Assembly (NCBI GenBank): GCA_941918925.1 | Contig: OW799235.1 | Span: 21,367,201 to 21,431,200 of the forward strand | Length of the DNA stretch: 64,000 bases | Source: Phyto melanocephala | Lineage: Eukaryota; Arthropoda; Insecta; Diptera; Rhinophoridae | Direction: 5' to 3' | Part shown: positions 11,709-24,541 of the stretch, piece after piece | How positions within the stretch are numbered: position 1 is the stretch's first letter | Layout of the letters: the number at the start of each line of letters is the position of its first letter | The notes under the pieces: generated by a model | Told to the model about the DNA's origin: nothing | Seen by the model: the letters and a program-made list of their open reading frames with translations, nothing else | Database searches by the model: none | Made by a program: the position numbers and the translations under genes

Positions 11709-13430
11709 ATAAAATCAAATTTTTGCCCTTTTCGATTTTTCATGATTTTTTTGAAAACGTAAAAAATATATTTTTTGCTTTAATTTTTTATTATAACTCC
11801 TAAACTACTGAGGCGATTAAAAAGGAAATATTTAAAATTAAAGGCTATGTAAATCTAAATTTTTCAAAGTTTATTTTAAGAATATCGGACTAACCGTTTT
11901 CGAGTTATTATTGATTATATGTAGCAGCGTCTAAGAAATCTTGAATTAAAAAAAAAAATTATCTATAGAATTGAAAAATTTAACCATTTTTGTACTTGAT
12001 ACATCAAATCTATATAGTGGTTATCAAACCTTTTTTTGCTAATGACCTGTGGAATTCATGGTAGAAAAGTATACTTAATATTTATATTAAATATTACTCA
12101 TACGTACACATGTACATGTGATCAGATTCGCAGGTTGAACATTATTCTTGTAACCTTAAAACAACTGGGATGAACTAAAAACAACTTACAGAATCAATGG
12201 TTAGGTCTGCTTAAAACTTAAATAAAAATTAAATCAAATTTTACCACATCAAATTGAGAACAAATGGAAATTTAATTATAAAAACATATTTTGTACCATG
12301 TTCTCATAGCAATGTATAACGTTAAAATAAAATTCAATATATTTTCTTTCATATTTCAAATTAATTTCCTAGCGGTATTATAGCCATAAAGATTTCGAGC
12401 ACTAAAAATTTTCGTATATCGTATACACTTCATTGATTTTTTATTATAATCTAAAATTCATATAGACTTAAACATTAATTTTATCTCCCAAAAAAGTCAA
12501 AAATAAGTGAACAGAATAACTTTTTAGTTTAAAGTCAAATGTATAAATACAGAATGTACACAAATACACATACCGATAGATAACCACGACCACACAATTT
12601 CCCTTCAGCTATAGAATTCTTCATATTTAATGTGCTTTTTTTTCTCTTGTCTTGTCTTATCTTTTTTGTTTTTTTATTTTTTGTGGTAATGTTGTAGTTG
12701 TTCTTTGTCAAGGAAATTGAAAGGAAATCTGTAACTAATATAACATGAAATATAATTTTGTCAATGGCATAGAAATCATTTATATTTTAATATTCGTAAA
12801 GCATAATGATGTTTGCTGGTTCATGCTGCTGCGGCTGCTTCAGGTTTATTGTATTTAATGAATATAGCATAGGAGTGAAGGCTCTGTTCTAACAGCATTG
12901 TTAGTGCTATGAACATTTACATTTATTTGATTTTTTATTATATTTTTTGCTGATACTGCCAGCGGGAATTTAACTCATAGACAAATCTGTTCACATGTAT
13001 AGAGGATATCGAAGATAGCAAGAAATATAGCAAAAAATGTCGAACAAAATTAAGTGGTTGAAAATACAAAACAGTGGTGTTTAAAGGGAAAAATTAAGAC
13101 GCATATTGGTTAAGGAAAAATATTTCTTTGGCCTGTAGTGTATTTTTATAAATAAAATAATTGTAAATAAAAGCGTATTTTCAATGAAATATGTTAAACA
13201 GGATTTAAAATATATATTGAAATACAATGTTGAATTGTATATAGGCCTTAAGTTTTAGAAGCCAAAAAAAAAAAAAGAGCGTGTTCTTTTAATTCTTACA
13301 AAAATAGACAAAATATATTCGCTATCTATGTCTATGGATACATTATATCTTTGTTTAATTTTGACTAAATTCTATATATATGTTCCCGTCATTCCTATAT
13401 GGAGCATAGGGCCGTAACAAAAAACTTCCA
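11709..13430. other. No gene recognised
   Basis: A+T-rich DNA with poly-A/T runs and no reading frame of note. A short RYRY-rich stretch occurs near 12095-12120. Confidence 0.5.
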
Positions 13431-13439
13431 TCTGCTTCT

Positions 13440-14105
13440 GTTCATCGTGATGCTTTTAACCTCTTTCCAACTAGTTTGCATGTTTGTCGCCTCAATTTCA
13501 ATTTGTCTGCGCCATGTGTGAGCTGGTCGGCCTCTTCTGCGGCTACCCTTAGGGTTTCACTCAATAGCGGTTTTAGCAACGTCTGTGAGCGGTTTTCTCA
13601 GGGTATGATCTATCCTTTTCCATTTCCGCCTCAGTATTTCTTTTGTTATGGGGGATTGGTTCGTTTCTTGCCATAGTCTGATAGTGGATATGTTTTGCGG
13701 CCAGAAAACTTGAAGTATTCTTCTAAGGCATTTGTTTATAAAAACTTGCATGGCATTAATGTCGCGTGAAGCTGCATTCCACGTTTCACAGCCGTAAAGT
13801 AATGTGGATTGGACATTTGAGTTAAATATCTTTACTTTGACACTATGAGAGAGGGTTGAAGAGTTCCATACCTTATTAAGTTGACCAAAAACTTGCGTAG
13901 CCTTTTTTATGCGATTGGCAATATCTGCACTCGAGCCACCAGTTGCTGTGATGATAGCGCCAAGGTAACATAACGAATCGACCTCCTTTAGCAACTCATT
14001 ATTAATTTTAAAACTATCTGTGCTGTTTGTATTTATTCGCATTACCTTAGTCTTGAGAATGTGACTTAATTCCATGCTGTTAGAAAATACTAATCTACAG
14101 GACAA
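13440..14105 (-). pseudogene. RTE-type LINE reverse-transcriptase C-terminal fragment
   Basis: The 182-codon frame on the minus strand contains CYLGAIITATGGS, ADIANRIKKA, NSNVQSTLLYGCETW, INKCLRRIL and a downstream RRKWKRIDHTLRKP. These are the standard C-terminal blocks of RTE/BovB-like non-LTR retrotransposon polymerases, after the catalytic domain. The reading continues past a stop at about 13557 (a nonsense change in the usual IEWNP word) into NPKGSRRRGRP.HTWRR, another conserved word of the family, to about 13440. The 5' part, including the endonuclease and the YADD region, is absent. This is the typical 5'-truncated dead LINE copy. Confidence 0.85.
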
Positions 14106-14712
14106 AAGTTAAAAAAACTGACATTAATATGTAATTTGAACTCATAAGTAAATGTCATGTTTTAGTTTAAGTTTGCAATATCAGAAAGTTTTTCTTTTTT
14201 ATGATACTAGGTTAGATTAAGTTAGGTTTGGTTGAAAAGAGGGTCCTTAAAAGCTAAAATCCAGTACAGTTATACATGCCCATTTGGAATGATGGGCGCT
14301 CTATATAATTCTAATTACCTTACAATATAAAATACTAGCGAACTCCCTGAACACTTTGTTGTGCAAAAAAAAAAATAAAAAAAAAATCAATTTGAATTCA
14401 TTTTAAACTGCTTCTGTTGTAGTGAATTTAAAAACGAATTGTATTTCAGTTTTTCAAAATATTAACTAAAAAATTTTCAAATATTTTGAAACGAATGCAG
14501 TGTTCATTAAAATGGCTATAATTCCTGAACCAGCACACATACTGAGACCGTTTATACATAAAAAGCTTGGCAATGACATAACATTTCCAATTATCTTTGC
14601 AAAAACACGCATTTCACGTATTCCAGAGAACATCAATTACTAACACAATGCAACTTGTATATAAAATATATTATATATCAATCCTACACAGAAAAAATTA
14701 AAACGAATTTCA
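14106..14712. other. No gene recognised
   Basis: A+T-rich DNA. A short GGTTAGATTAAGTTAGGTTTGG stretch near 14210 is a common simple motif of insect DNA. No coding signal was seen. Confidence 0.5.
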
Positions 14713-15325
14713 AATACTATAGACAGACGACAGCGTTAATTTTCATTAAAAGTCTTAATTCAAGTTAACTATTGAATTATCGCCATTTAAATGTGTATTA
14801 GATTTCACGTTAATGCACTAAATCAAATTGAATTTATACTGCATTTAGCAATTTCAATATGCCAACACGGTCGGCAATCAATAAAAAAATTAAAAAATTA
14901 AATATGTTAAATGAAAATAGATTCGATATGTTGAAATTTTTTACATATATTTTGGAATGCCTTGCGAAAGTTTTCCTTAATACTGGTATCGTCCATCGTA
15001 AGCACGTCACTCTCCCAAAAAATGCTGTTACGGTCTTTTAAAAAAATACCACATACCTACATATATACATATGTATGTATGAATTATAACCTCCATGAAA
15101 AGATACCATTAAACCTTCGAATTTCCACAACTCCCTTTCTCTTATTTCAGACTGTCCTTCTGCCATCCCAACTTGTAGCAACATGTTCAGATTTGTAATT
15201 GCTAGTGCCTTTACAATTTTTAAAATTTTTACTAAATGCAGAAACAGTCGTCTGTCAAAGCAAAATTTTAATTTGCCTTAGTAAGATTTTAATGCAAATT
15301 AACGTTGTCGTCTGTCTATGGTATT
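14713..15325. mobile_element. 0.6 kb non-autonomous element with about 40-bp terminal inverted repeats
   Basis: The left end (14713-14752) reads AATACTATAGACAGACGACA then GCGTTAATTTTCATTAAAA. The reverse complement of the right end (15286-15325) reads AATACCATAGACAGACGACA then ACGTTAATTTGCATTAAAA. The arms differ at only a few positions. Two short open frames inside (14859-15041 and 14962-15198) have no transposase motif. The target duplication is not clear; TA is possible. It is best called a MITE-like element of unknown superfamily. Confidence 0.8.
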
Positions 15326-15740
15326 ATGCTTCAATCATCAAAATGATACTATTATTAAACTAAAAATTAATAGTTTTGATTAAATAAATACTGCGCAAAA
15401 TATCCATTAAAATTGTATAAGAAAATTAATTAAAATTACTATAAGTTTTAAAAATTCTTTTAATTAATTCAGTCACGGATATGTTTAAAACAAATGATTT
15501 ATTTAAACAAAGTTTTTATTAAATTAGTAATAGAACTTAGAATAGAATAGAATCTTATTTTAAAATGGGTGCATCCTCGACCTCGACACAAGAAAATATC
15601 GCCGTTAAAATATCTTGACAAACAGAGTGAAAGGGAATTGAAATTTCCAAGAGATATGTGAACGGTGCTGTACCGGGAGTGTTAAATAGTTTGAATCCAC
15701 AAACTATATATAAATAGATAGATATGTCCAGTTTAGGTAA
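15326..15740. other. No gene recognised
   Basis: A+T-rich spacer between the inverted-repeat element and a LINE fragment. No motif was seen. Confidence 0.5.
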
Positions 15741-15744
15741 GTTT

Positions 15745-16024
15745 TTGTAGCTATTACTTTACGGCTGTGAAACGCGGAATGCAGCTACTCGTGACAAGAA
15801 TGCCATGCAAGTTTTTACAAACAAATGCCTTAGAAGAATACTACGCGTTTTCTGGCCGCAAACCATTTCCAATATTAGACTATGGCAAGAAACGAACCAA
15901 TCCCCCATAACAAAAGAAATACTTAGGTGAAAATGGAAATGGATAGGTCACACCCTGAGAAAACCGCTCACAGACATTGCTAGAACCGCTATTGAGTGGA
16001 ACCCTAAACTAAAGAAAACTTAGT
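15745..16024 (+). pseudogene. RTE-type LINE reverse-transcriptase tail, second fragment
   Basis: The plus strand translates to YGCETRNAATRDKNAMQVF, then NKCLRRILRVFWPQ, IRLWQETNQSPITKEILR, a stop, [15 protein letters not shown] and IEWNPKL. It is clearly the same family as the minus-strand fragment at 13440-14105, but in opposite orientation. The two copies carry different stop codons, so they decayed separately. It is truncated at both ends. Confidence 0.85.
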
Positions 16025-18129
16025 GAAGTTTACTGCCTCCCAGCGTTAGCATGTAACTCATGGCATTCCTACTTAATTGCCCTTATCATTTTAATTTTTG
16101 AGAGATTTCTAGAATATAAATTTAATTTTGCTATGAAGAGAAATTAAAAAAAAAAATTTGAATTTTCTAAAAGAAAAGAATTTGAGGAGTCTTTTAAATT
16201 TTCATATAAATTTTTAATTTAATGAATACTTTTGTAGCAGAGTATTTTAAAAGTTTTGAAAAAAAACAGCGTCCTTAAAAAAATATTGTTCACATAATTA
16301 AATGATTTAAACTTTTTAGTAATTTGTTAACTTAAGTTACAAGACTTATTAAAAATACACTTTAGATCAACAACTGTTTCTTCTTTAACTACTGTTAGCA
16401 AAAAAAAGCAAGTATTTTGCTTTTTATTTAAAATCTAAAGCAAAGTTATGGTAAGTAAATACCATCTAGCTTAAGTGCTTAAAGTAAAGGCAAACTTTAT
16501 GCTTAAGATTTCCGTTTATAACTAACAATTTCATATACTCAAATGCCAGCGAAAAACAAAAAGTGAATACAACAAACTCTCATTCTAACTCTACAGAAAT
16601 TTTAAAGCCTTCCGCTCTCACACCCTTTAAAAACTCCCAAAAAATAAGAGCAGGAAACAGTGATGCTACCACCAATATAGAACTGTAAGTAGATAGTAGT
16701 AGCAGTAACGGATAGAGCAGCTCTATAAAGTATAACATCCGTTTGGCATATGATATAAAACTTCCAGCTCTTCCTACCTCTAGATAAAATGTTTCAAAAT
16801 TTTGTATGAATTGGGAATGCGGGGTATACTAAGAGAGATCTAGCTACATGCATACAAGTATGTACATGGATATGACACAGAATATGATGATGATTTGATG
16901 GTTGGATGACTTTTCTGGCAATGATTTTTTTTAAACTTTTTTTTTTGCAAATTTTTTTTTTGTTAAGTTATATATGTGTGTACATACATATGTGTGTTTG
17001 ATAAAAATCTAGCGCACGTTATGCTGAAACAGTTAACGTAACATTTGTTAGTAAAGTTATCAGAAAATAAACCATGTGTGAGAGAATCAAAAACATGCAA
17101 TAAAATAATATCCATATACGCGGATAAATGTTATACAAAGATAAACTTAATCAATGAATGTAGGTTGGGTTAGAGGGTAGTTAATATCATATACGAAGAT
17201 GTTCATGTCTCTTTGCATTTAGAAATATGTAGAAGGGAAAGGAACGCATATGTTATTGTTATTAGATGGGTGTAAAGTCTATGGGTGTCTATATAGCAGA
17301 GAAAGAATTTGTATTTTGTATAGTGACAAAGTAGATATTAGTGTTTATAAAATAGAATAATAATTATTAATGGAATTAGTTATTATTAATTAACATTCTT
17401 TTGTCTTCATACATATTAAAATGTGAATGAAATAGGTTCGTACACTCCTCTTGGGAAGGAGTTTAAAATTTGGCATCAATTAAAGTTTTATGGAAAAGCA
17501 ATGCAGAGAATTATAATTTAATTCCACTGGTAAGTATGCCAGATCATTAGTAAAGCTTTAAACCACAAAATTCATAAAAAAAAATTTAAAATGTTTAAAA
17601 TTTGTATAAACAATATAAAATTTTTAAATAAAACAAGAAACAAAAATGAAAACTTCCTCATAAAATTTACCAACAATTATTATCTTTTTAGTTTATTTTA
17701 GTTTTCTATTCTCTTATATATTTGGCTAACACCTGGTTAACACTAAATATATATCAAGGGCAACCGAAAAATAAAAATTATTTTATTAGTAAATAGTTTT
17801 ATGTAGTTTTGTTGTAAATGTCAGTAGTTTACTAGTCTCTTAGTTTTATAGTTGCGGGTTCGATTTTCGCCAGAAATTCTGTTGTGTTATTTTTGCAAAA
17901 CCTAAAAACAAAATTTGTGTAGTATGTTCCTGCTCCAAAAACAATAAGCTTTTATATCTACAACTTTTTACTAAAGATTGTTTTAAAATTTTATTTGTTA
18001 CTCTAAACTAAAAGTGTATGTACAAAGCTGCATTAGGTGATTTGCTATGAAATAAGTTTGTTTTATTTCAGTTCGATATCTCTATAGCAGCTGGTAGACA
18101 TGAGTTTAAGTTAGTGAAATTCTTTTATA
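16025..18129. other. No gene recognised
   Basis: A+T-rich DNA with poly-T runs near 16925-16965. A tRNA-like B-box (GCGGGTTCGATTTTCGC, 17854-17870) occurs without a matching A-box or cloverleaf. No coding signal was seen. Confidence 0.5.
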
Positions 18130-18710
18130 AAGACCATCAAAATTATTATGGCCGATGTTGTTTTTGAATAGCACACAAATTATTTAGGAAATTGTTGTTA
18201 TTTCTTTTTATTATGATAATATTGATATAGTTCAATTATATATGGAACAAAATATAGCCCAAATGGCCACCGCGAGCCCGGCGGCATACCACCATCCGAT
18301 GGTCCAAATTTTCAATGACAATGTTGATGTTCACTTACTGAGTACGATGATGAGTCGAGGTTGACTGCATTTTTGCCACACTATGGCGAAAAACAGCAAT
18401 TTTTTCCATTTAACGAACTAAGAAGGCATTCACAGATAATTTCACGTTTCATGCAGACCTGTTAAAATTTATATATTTTCCGTCCCGATTGTGGACTTAT
18501 TTGAACGATTATGTTGACCAAAAAAATTACAAAGTGCATAAAATGCATCTTGATTTGAACGGCCATTTTCATAATAAGCCTGAATAACTGTAACGCGTTG
18601 CTCGATTGCGTATGTTTCCATGGTTCAAACTGAGTTAGTCTGAAACTGAGAAATGTCAAATGAAATGCAGAAAAAAACTTGACATCGACCCTTAAAATGT
18701 AACCACCCTT
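18130..18710 (-). mobile_element. Core-deleted mariner-like element
   Basis: On the minus strand the beginning encodes METYAIEQRVTVIQAYYENG, NQDAF and FFGQHNRSNKSTIG, the N-terminal helix-turn-helix region of a DUF4817-type mariner transposase. The end encodes words like RRARGGHLGYILFHI, its C-terminus. The catalytic core between them is missing. The right end (about 18682-18710) carries the TIR whose reverse complement is AAGGGTGGTTACATTTTAAG. The left TIR (18130 on) is degenerate. TA dinucleotides flank both ends (18128-18129 and 18711-18712). Two further copies of this family lie near 54.0 and 61.2 kb. Confidence 0.75.
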
Positions 18711-21340
18711 TATAAATAAGGAGTAATTAAAAAAAATAATCAGAAAGTTTTTAAATTTTAAAAGGTTTTAATTGTCGCTTATTACTAATTACCACTTTTA
18801 TTTGTTATGATAAAAAAAAATTTGCTTGTCTTCCACTCATGCATATCTATTGCTGATTATAATATGAGTCACAGAGTCCATGTCGGAGAGTTTAACCGCA
18901 CTTTAAAAGACTATAGAAATTTAAACGAATTATAGACAAAGTTAATTTAGTTTTTCTGGTTATTTCCGTTAAAAGAGGGTTACAGGAGGGACGTGAGCAG
19001 ATATCACCAAAGCATGCCTTAAAACGTCTCCTGGAATTCTATTCAGAAACCAAAATTGCGGACAAATAAAAGAGCTCATTTTGGCGGGGAAATGCATAAT
19101 GAGATCCCAAATTAACAACTTAAGCTTGGGGAAGGCATTTTTTTTTCTTAAAATTTTGGCACTATCATATCTAAAGTCTGCAACATTTTATATATGCAAT
19201 CCATCCTGTCCTCGAAAATTTACTAGAAAGAGATTTTTATTGGTTGTGTCCAAGAGCAATAATATCGCCAATTGTTGACACTGTCGATTAAATTAACAAT
19301 CTTACTATACAAAAAGTTCCCGGCCAAATCAAAACATGTAAATCGATTGACACAATCATTAATATCGAGGATGCAGTTCATAATCCGTAAGAATTTTTAA
19401 ATTCGCTTAATTTTTCTGACTTGCCATCTCTTGAAATTTGTCTTAAAGTTGGTATGCTTATCATGGGTTTAAGAAATTTAAACCCTCTAACATGTGAAAT
19501 ATAAATATTTATAAAAAAATAAATATTTCTGGAAGTACCATAAAAGTTATGTGCAATATTTGTGGTGAGTATAAAAAATTCGGCACAAGGAGAATCTAGT
19601 GTTTTAGTAGTGTAAATAAAACAATTTTTTCGAAATTTGCTTTCAAATCACTATCTTTTTCGCTCTTGGCAATTCGATACCATTATTGAACAAATCTGTT
19701 ATGAGGGACATAATGCTCTTGCGTTTAATATATTGATAGTCTGCTTAGAACTGTTGAGTAGGTTGTTCTTATGGGACCACATGAAAATATTGAAATCGAA
19801 GCTTTACTAGTCTATTTTAATTTTTCTAGTTTAGATTGATTGATTGATTTTATTAAATTTGGTTGAAACTAATTTTCATTTACGTTTTCTTTACCGGAAA
19901 AAATTATGCCTTTTTTCTGGACTTTATCGGGCGAAATAGTATTACCTTTTGCGGTAAAAGTTAAAAAGTACAAATTTTCTGTGAATATACATTGAACAAA
20001 TTAAAAGGAAAATAAATATTTTTTTAATTTGAAATTTTTTAAACAAATCGTAAAAAAAAAATTTGAATTTAAAAAAACTGTATACAAGAAATTTATTTTC
20101 TTCCCTCAGCTAACAACATTAAGTTTAACAAATGAAAAAATAATGTAAAATGCGAAAAAAAATCTGTCAAACTTTCACTAGCGCTTAAGCAGTAGCCTTA
20201 GTATGAGTAAAACGAACACCTTCTTCTTTAGTTCAATGCAAAACTTTTTTGCCATTGCTAGTTTAATCCATGGGGGAAACAATCTACTGTCAGCAGGAAA
20301 AAAAGCATTAAAAAGAAATCACGATTTTTTTTCTTATTTTTAATAAGTTTTGATGGTAGTAAAATTAAATCACAAATCAAAAATCAATTTTATATAGTAA
20401 GACTATCGAAGAAAAAGTAAAAGAAAAAAGAAATAAATATAGAAATAAAATAAAATTTCCAATTGATGTACTTTAATAGTTATAACCCCGCTGGAACATG
20501 TATTCACCAGACATACCATACATACAGTTGAAACCACCCTCTATAAAAACATTTTTGGAAATTTACAGAAGAAAACTGATTATGATTTTATCTCTCTAGC
20601 AGCAGATGATGGCTATTCCTTCAATAAAATAATTTTGTTTTCCTTTTTTTTTTTTGACAATTTGTAGTGAACATGATGGTTGATGGTGGTTGAATTAAAC
20701 CAGAAATATTTACTTTTCTGGTAAGTAGTTGGATATTGCTAAAATGGCTTTCAATCAGAAAATGTAATAATTAAATTTTGAATTTAATTCCTAGAATGAA
20801 TTTCTATTAGAAATCGTTAGGGTAAGTGGAAGTAAAAGCTTTAGAATAGTTAAGAATATTTTAAATATTGTGAACTATTGACATAATCCAGAAACAGAAT
20901 CTATTTCATACGTTTAGCATTGGAGCTTTAATGAGCCTTATTTTATACTACTTTACTAAGAATATATTTACTAAAAATATATTTAACAAAAATCACAAGA
21001 TGTGCTATTATGTTTTATTGACATATTGGCATAAGTTTTGAAAATTTAAAAATAGTTTAAAAATATTTGGGGGATTCAAATGGTTGTCATAAAGTTATAT
21101 GTTTTAATATAATAGCACGAACAAATATGACTGCTGTGAACAACCCCTTATAACTAAGAGTGCTATTTCAAATTTGAGTCAGCTGTTTACAAAAAAAAAC
21201 AGTTTTAAATATTTTAATTAAAAAAGACAAAAACGAGTGAAAGGGCGAAAATAATAATCGGTTTGTGTGGAAATTATATTATTGACATTGTGGCTTAATT
21301 AGAAATTAGCAAAATAGCATCTGTTTTAATTTAAGCGAAC
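18711..21340. other. No gene recognised
   Basis: A+T-rich DNA. Around 18870-19480 the composition is more mixed and a 65-codon frame exists (19081-19278), but no family motif was found; it may be an old repeat. The rest shows nothing. Confidence 0.45.
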
Positions 21341-21348
21341 CTTTTTGT

Positions 21349-21960
21349 AGGTGACGAAGACGAAGAAGAACAAGCTAATGAAGTATTTTTAATAAACGTT
21401 GCTAGTTTACTTACTAATCGCAGAAGCGTCCACCTTGGAGTCCAAAAATCTGATAAGTGACAGCATAAAAAAACTTGGTGATAATCAAAAAAATAAAAAA
21501 ATTAGCTCAAGCCAGAAATAAATAAATAAATATATAAGATACCGGAATAATTTTTGTATATTATGGATTTAATAAAAGACGATGTTGCATTTAAGAAAAA
21601 GTTCTAAAACACCACAACTTTCAATAGATATACATTTAAAAATCGTAATTTATCGTTTAGACTTTTATGGCGATGAACTTTCAATACGATAAGTAACAAC
21701 CCGTTTAGGTGCAGGTGATGGCGGCACAATTCAAAATGTCGTAAAACGTGTTTTCACAGCTATATTCAAATTAAACGACAAATTCTTATACTAGCCTTAT
21801 AACAGAGAGAACGGCAAGAAATTCTATACGCAACCAAGAAAGAAATACCAGACTACATTGGGCATATAATGGAAATCGATATTTTACAGTTTCTATACAA
21901 CCGAGAGAACCAATACGGGTTTCAAATGAAAGGGCTTAAATAATAAAATAAAGTTAGCTT
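21349..21960 (+). pseudogene. PIF/Harbinger-type transposase N-terminal relic
   Basis: Successive words on the plus strand, interrupted by stops, are DEDEEEQANEVFLINVASLL, NRRSVHLGVQKSDK, DLIKDDVAFKKK, KTPQLSIDIHLKIVIYRLDF, then a stop, TRLGAGDGGTIQNVVKRVF, and KKEIPDYIGHI. This order (a helix-turn-helix G.GDGGTI..V..RVF word, then P.YIGH ahead of the first catalytic Asp) matches PIF/Harbinger (DDE_Tnp_4) transposases as found in animals. The catalytic part is missing, and the sequence runs into another repeat. It is a decayed fragment. Confidence 0.65.
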
Positions 21961-22380
21961 TGAAAACAAATTCAAGATGGCGTTCAAGATTTAATGGCGA
22001 ATATATGAGTCAAATATAAAAGTCACGTCTTTGTCCTCCTCAACTCCCACAATATTAGCATCAAATAAAAGGGCTTGACCATTACAATGTACTAAACTAG
22101 GAAAAAAAGTGTAAAATCCAATATGGCGTCTGAAACGGCGGAACAAATTTTTTTAACCCCAACAATATGGGTATCAAATGAATGGAAGTCAAGTAGAACA
22201 CAGTTAACTATGTTAAAATTCAAAATTAAAGATGGCGTCGAAAATAACAAAAAAAATTTCGTATTACATGAAATCGACTATCTGGGCTTGCCTACGATAT
22301 GGTATTTATACCTCTGTACATGATGGTGAAGGGTATTATTAGATACGGCACCGCCAAATATAGATCTCTATTACTATGTT
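21961..22380 (+). mobile_element. 3' part of a dispersed repeat (GCCGAATATAG family)
   Basis: Ends with GGTGAAGGGTATTATTAGATACGGCACCGCCAAATATAG near 22325-22362, a worn form of the hairpin end. The body shares phrases (AAGATGGCGTC, AATGGCGAATATATGAGTC, GTATCAAATGAA) with the repeats at 26.9 kb and, inverted, at 51.3 and 57.6 kb. It has no coding capacity; the 66-codon frame at 22123-22323 is repeat sequence. Confidence 0.6.
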
Positions 22381-23007
22381 CACACACGCGCCTTAATTGT
22401 CAATTTATAATATTATCGCAATTAAAGGCCTTATTGAGCTCAATTTACCATACTAAAAATTATTTTTAAATTGAGCAATATATACTGAATTGTTTCACTT
22501 ATTGCCTATAACTCGAAACACAACTCTTGAGAAGTATGCTCAGTGAGAAGAAAATTCTATAGGTGGCATTTCTAATGTCAAACAAATAAATATACATAAA
22601 ATAAAAATTAAGAAAATGGAAAATGTTTGAAGAAAATTTAGAAAAAAAAATGTTTAAATAAATTCAAATACATACATATAAGTATATATGCATATACATA
22701 TAAGTATATATGTATACATATATATGTGTAAATATAATTGTAAATATATTTTATCAACAGGAAAAACACTGAGGAGAAGGCATTATTTGATTTGTTATAC
22801 ATCGATTTTTACAGCTTTCAAATGCTAATGAAGTAAGAAAAATTGAGTATTAGTTGTTACTTGTTCATTGATAGTTAATAATATTCTAAGCTGAACAATG
22901 AATGTAAAAACGTATTGCCGTATAATTCAGGAAGCGAAAAATATTGTCTAGTGACAATCGTTACCCACTTTTATCGGCAACGATGCTGCCAACCTTAATC
23001 TAGCTGA
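22381..23007. other. No gene; simple repeat at 22670-22740
   Basis: A+T-rich DNA with an ACATATAAGTATATATG-type simple repeat at about 22670-22735. No coding signal was seen. Confidence 0.6.
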
Positions 23008-24541
23008 CACACAGAGGAGTATTTGGCCTGAAAAGCTGGCCAAAAAAGCCAAACTGAATTTTAAGAAATCTTAAAAACTAAGTACGCAGCTCGACAGATA
23101 ACGATTTTTTACATTATATTGTAAATTATGAAGACCTTTAGATGCGATTTGTAGCTCTGAGAACCTGCTAAAGTCAGGAAAGTAAAAAAAATTATATGAG
23201 ATTTAAATGTTTTTTTTCAGTGTCTGGAAGTTTATATGATATATTTTTTTGCGGCTAAGCGAAGAAAGGTTTGAACAATGATTTTTTCTTCGCTGAAAGG
23301 TTTGATTAAAAGTTATTTAAAAAAGTAAAAATATTTAAAATATGTTGAATATCCATGTTGAAACAATTCGTTCAAAAGCTAAAAAATTATACACTTTTTT
23401 TGCAAAAAAAAGAAAAAGAAGGGGTTTTTGAAAGTGAGGTTAGCATCTCCACGAATTATGTTTAATACCACAATAAAATTTGGAATCTCTAATTTTAGAA
23501 ACAAAAAAAGTTGGCGCAATGATTTTTGACGATTTTTTTAAATTTTCACATTTCTTTCATTTTAGCTCATCAGGCACTTTTTCTTATACATTTATATCGT
23601 CATAAACGCAAAGAGAACGGATTAATAAAAAAGCTCTTTCATCAGAAACCATCACACTTCTTCCTGACACCAATAATGCAGCTAATAAGGATATATTTAT
23701 GTACATACGACATTATAATCATTAAGGAATTTTTATTAGTTTAACTTTTCCGTATATAAAGTATTAAATACTATAAAATTAATATAACAAAGCCTTTTTT
23801 CATAAAAAAAAAATACTGTTCTATAAGAGCCTTACAATTTTTAAAATTTTTTTTTGAATTAGACCGTAAATCATATGTATGCATGTACATACAGTCTGTT
23901 AAGAATGAGTTTAAACCTTTAAAATCAACATTTGTTAATTGAGTTTTACTATTTATACCGACTTCTATTCCTAAGGAATGTGGCTTTTGGAAAAATTTTA
24001 AAAGTTTAAACTTTTTGGTTATTTCATTTTTTTTATTGCATTTTTAAAACAAAAAATTTGACGAATTTTGCGGGAAAAATATTTTTTTTCGCCATTAAAT
24101 TTTTAATAACTCCGAAATAGTAATAGATAGAGACAAAAAGTGTTTGCTTAGTTTAAGCAAAATTTTCCGGTGCATCTTTTAATATTTCTTCTATTAAAAT
24201 CGGATGACCCGTTTACAAGTTATGACAAAATATATTAGGAAACCCAACGATTTAGGGGGTGAAATATGCCACGCCTTTAAAAGAAAACCCTCACGTACTA
24301 GAGAAAAGCGGAAAACAACTTTGAATTAAGGGCATCAAAATCCATATAGTCCAAATACTTTTATTTCTGGGATAGACAAAATTTTTTTCTTGCGCAGTGT
24401 ACTTTTGTTGCGCAGTGTAATTTTTTCAAAATCAGTCACTAGACTTTTGATATAATATTACACCTAAAACTAAAACTTTTAATTCAAAAAACATGTTTAA
24501 TAATTTTGGCCAGCTTTTCAGGCCAAATACTTCTCTGTGTG
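23008..24541. mobile_element. 1.5 kb element with 38-bp terminal inverted repeats
   Basis: The left arm (23008-23045) is CACACAGAGGAGTATTTGGC followed by CTGAAAAGCTGGCCAAAA. The right arm (24504-24541, reverse complement) is the same with one difference (GAGAAG). Each arm contains its own small hairpin, TTTGGCC...GGCCAAA. The CAGAG word near the tip recalls hAT ends, but I see no convincing 8-bp target duplication. There is no transposase frame inside. A truncated copy of the left end (about 320 bp) lies at 53548-53868. Confidence 0.75.

Noticed and set aside
17854..17870. tRNA B-box-like sequence GCGGGTTCGATTTTCGC
   Set aside because: No A-box at the right distance and no acceptor or anticodon stems; at most a worn tRNA or SINE relic.
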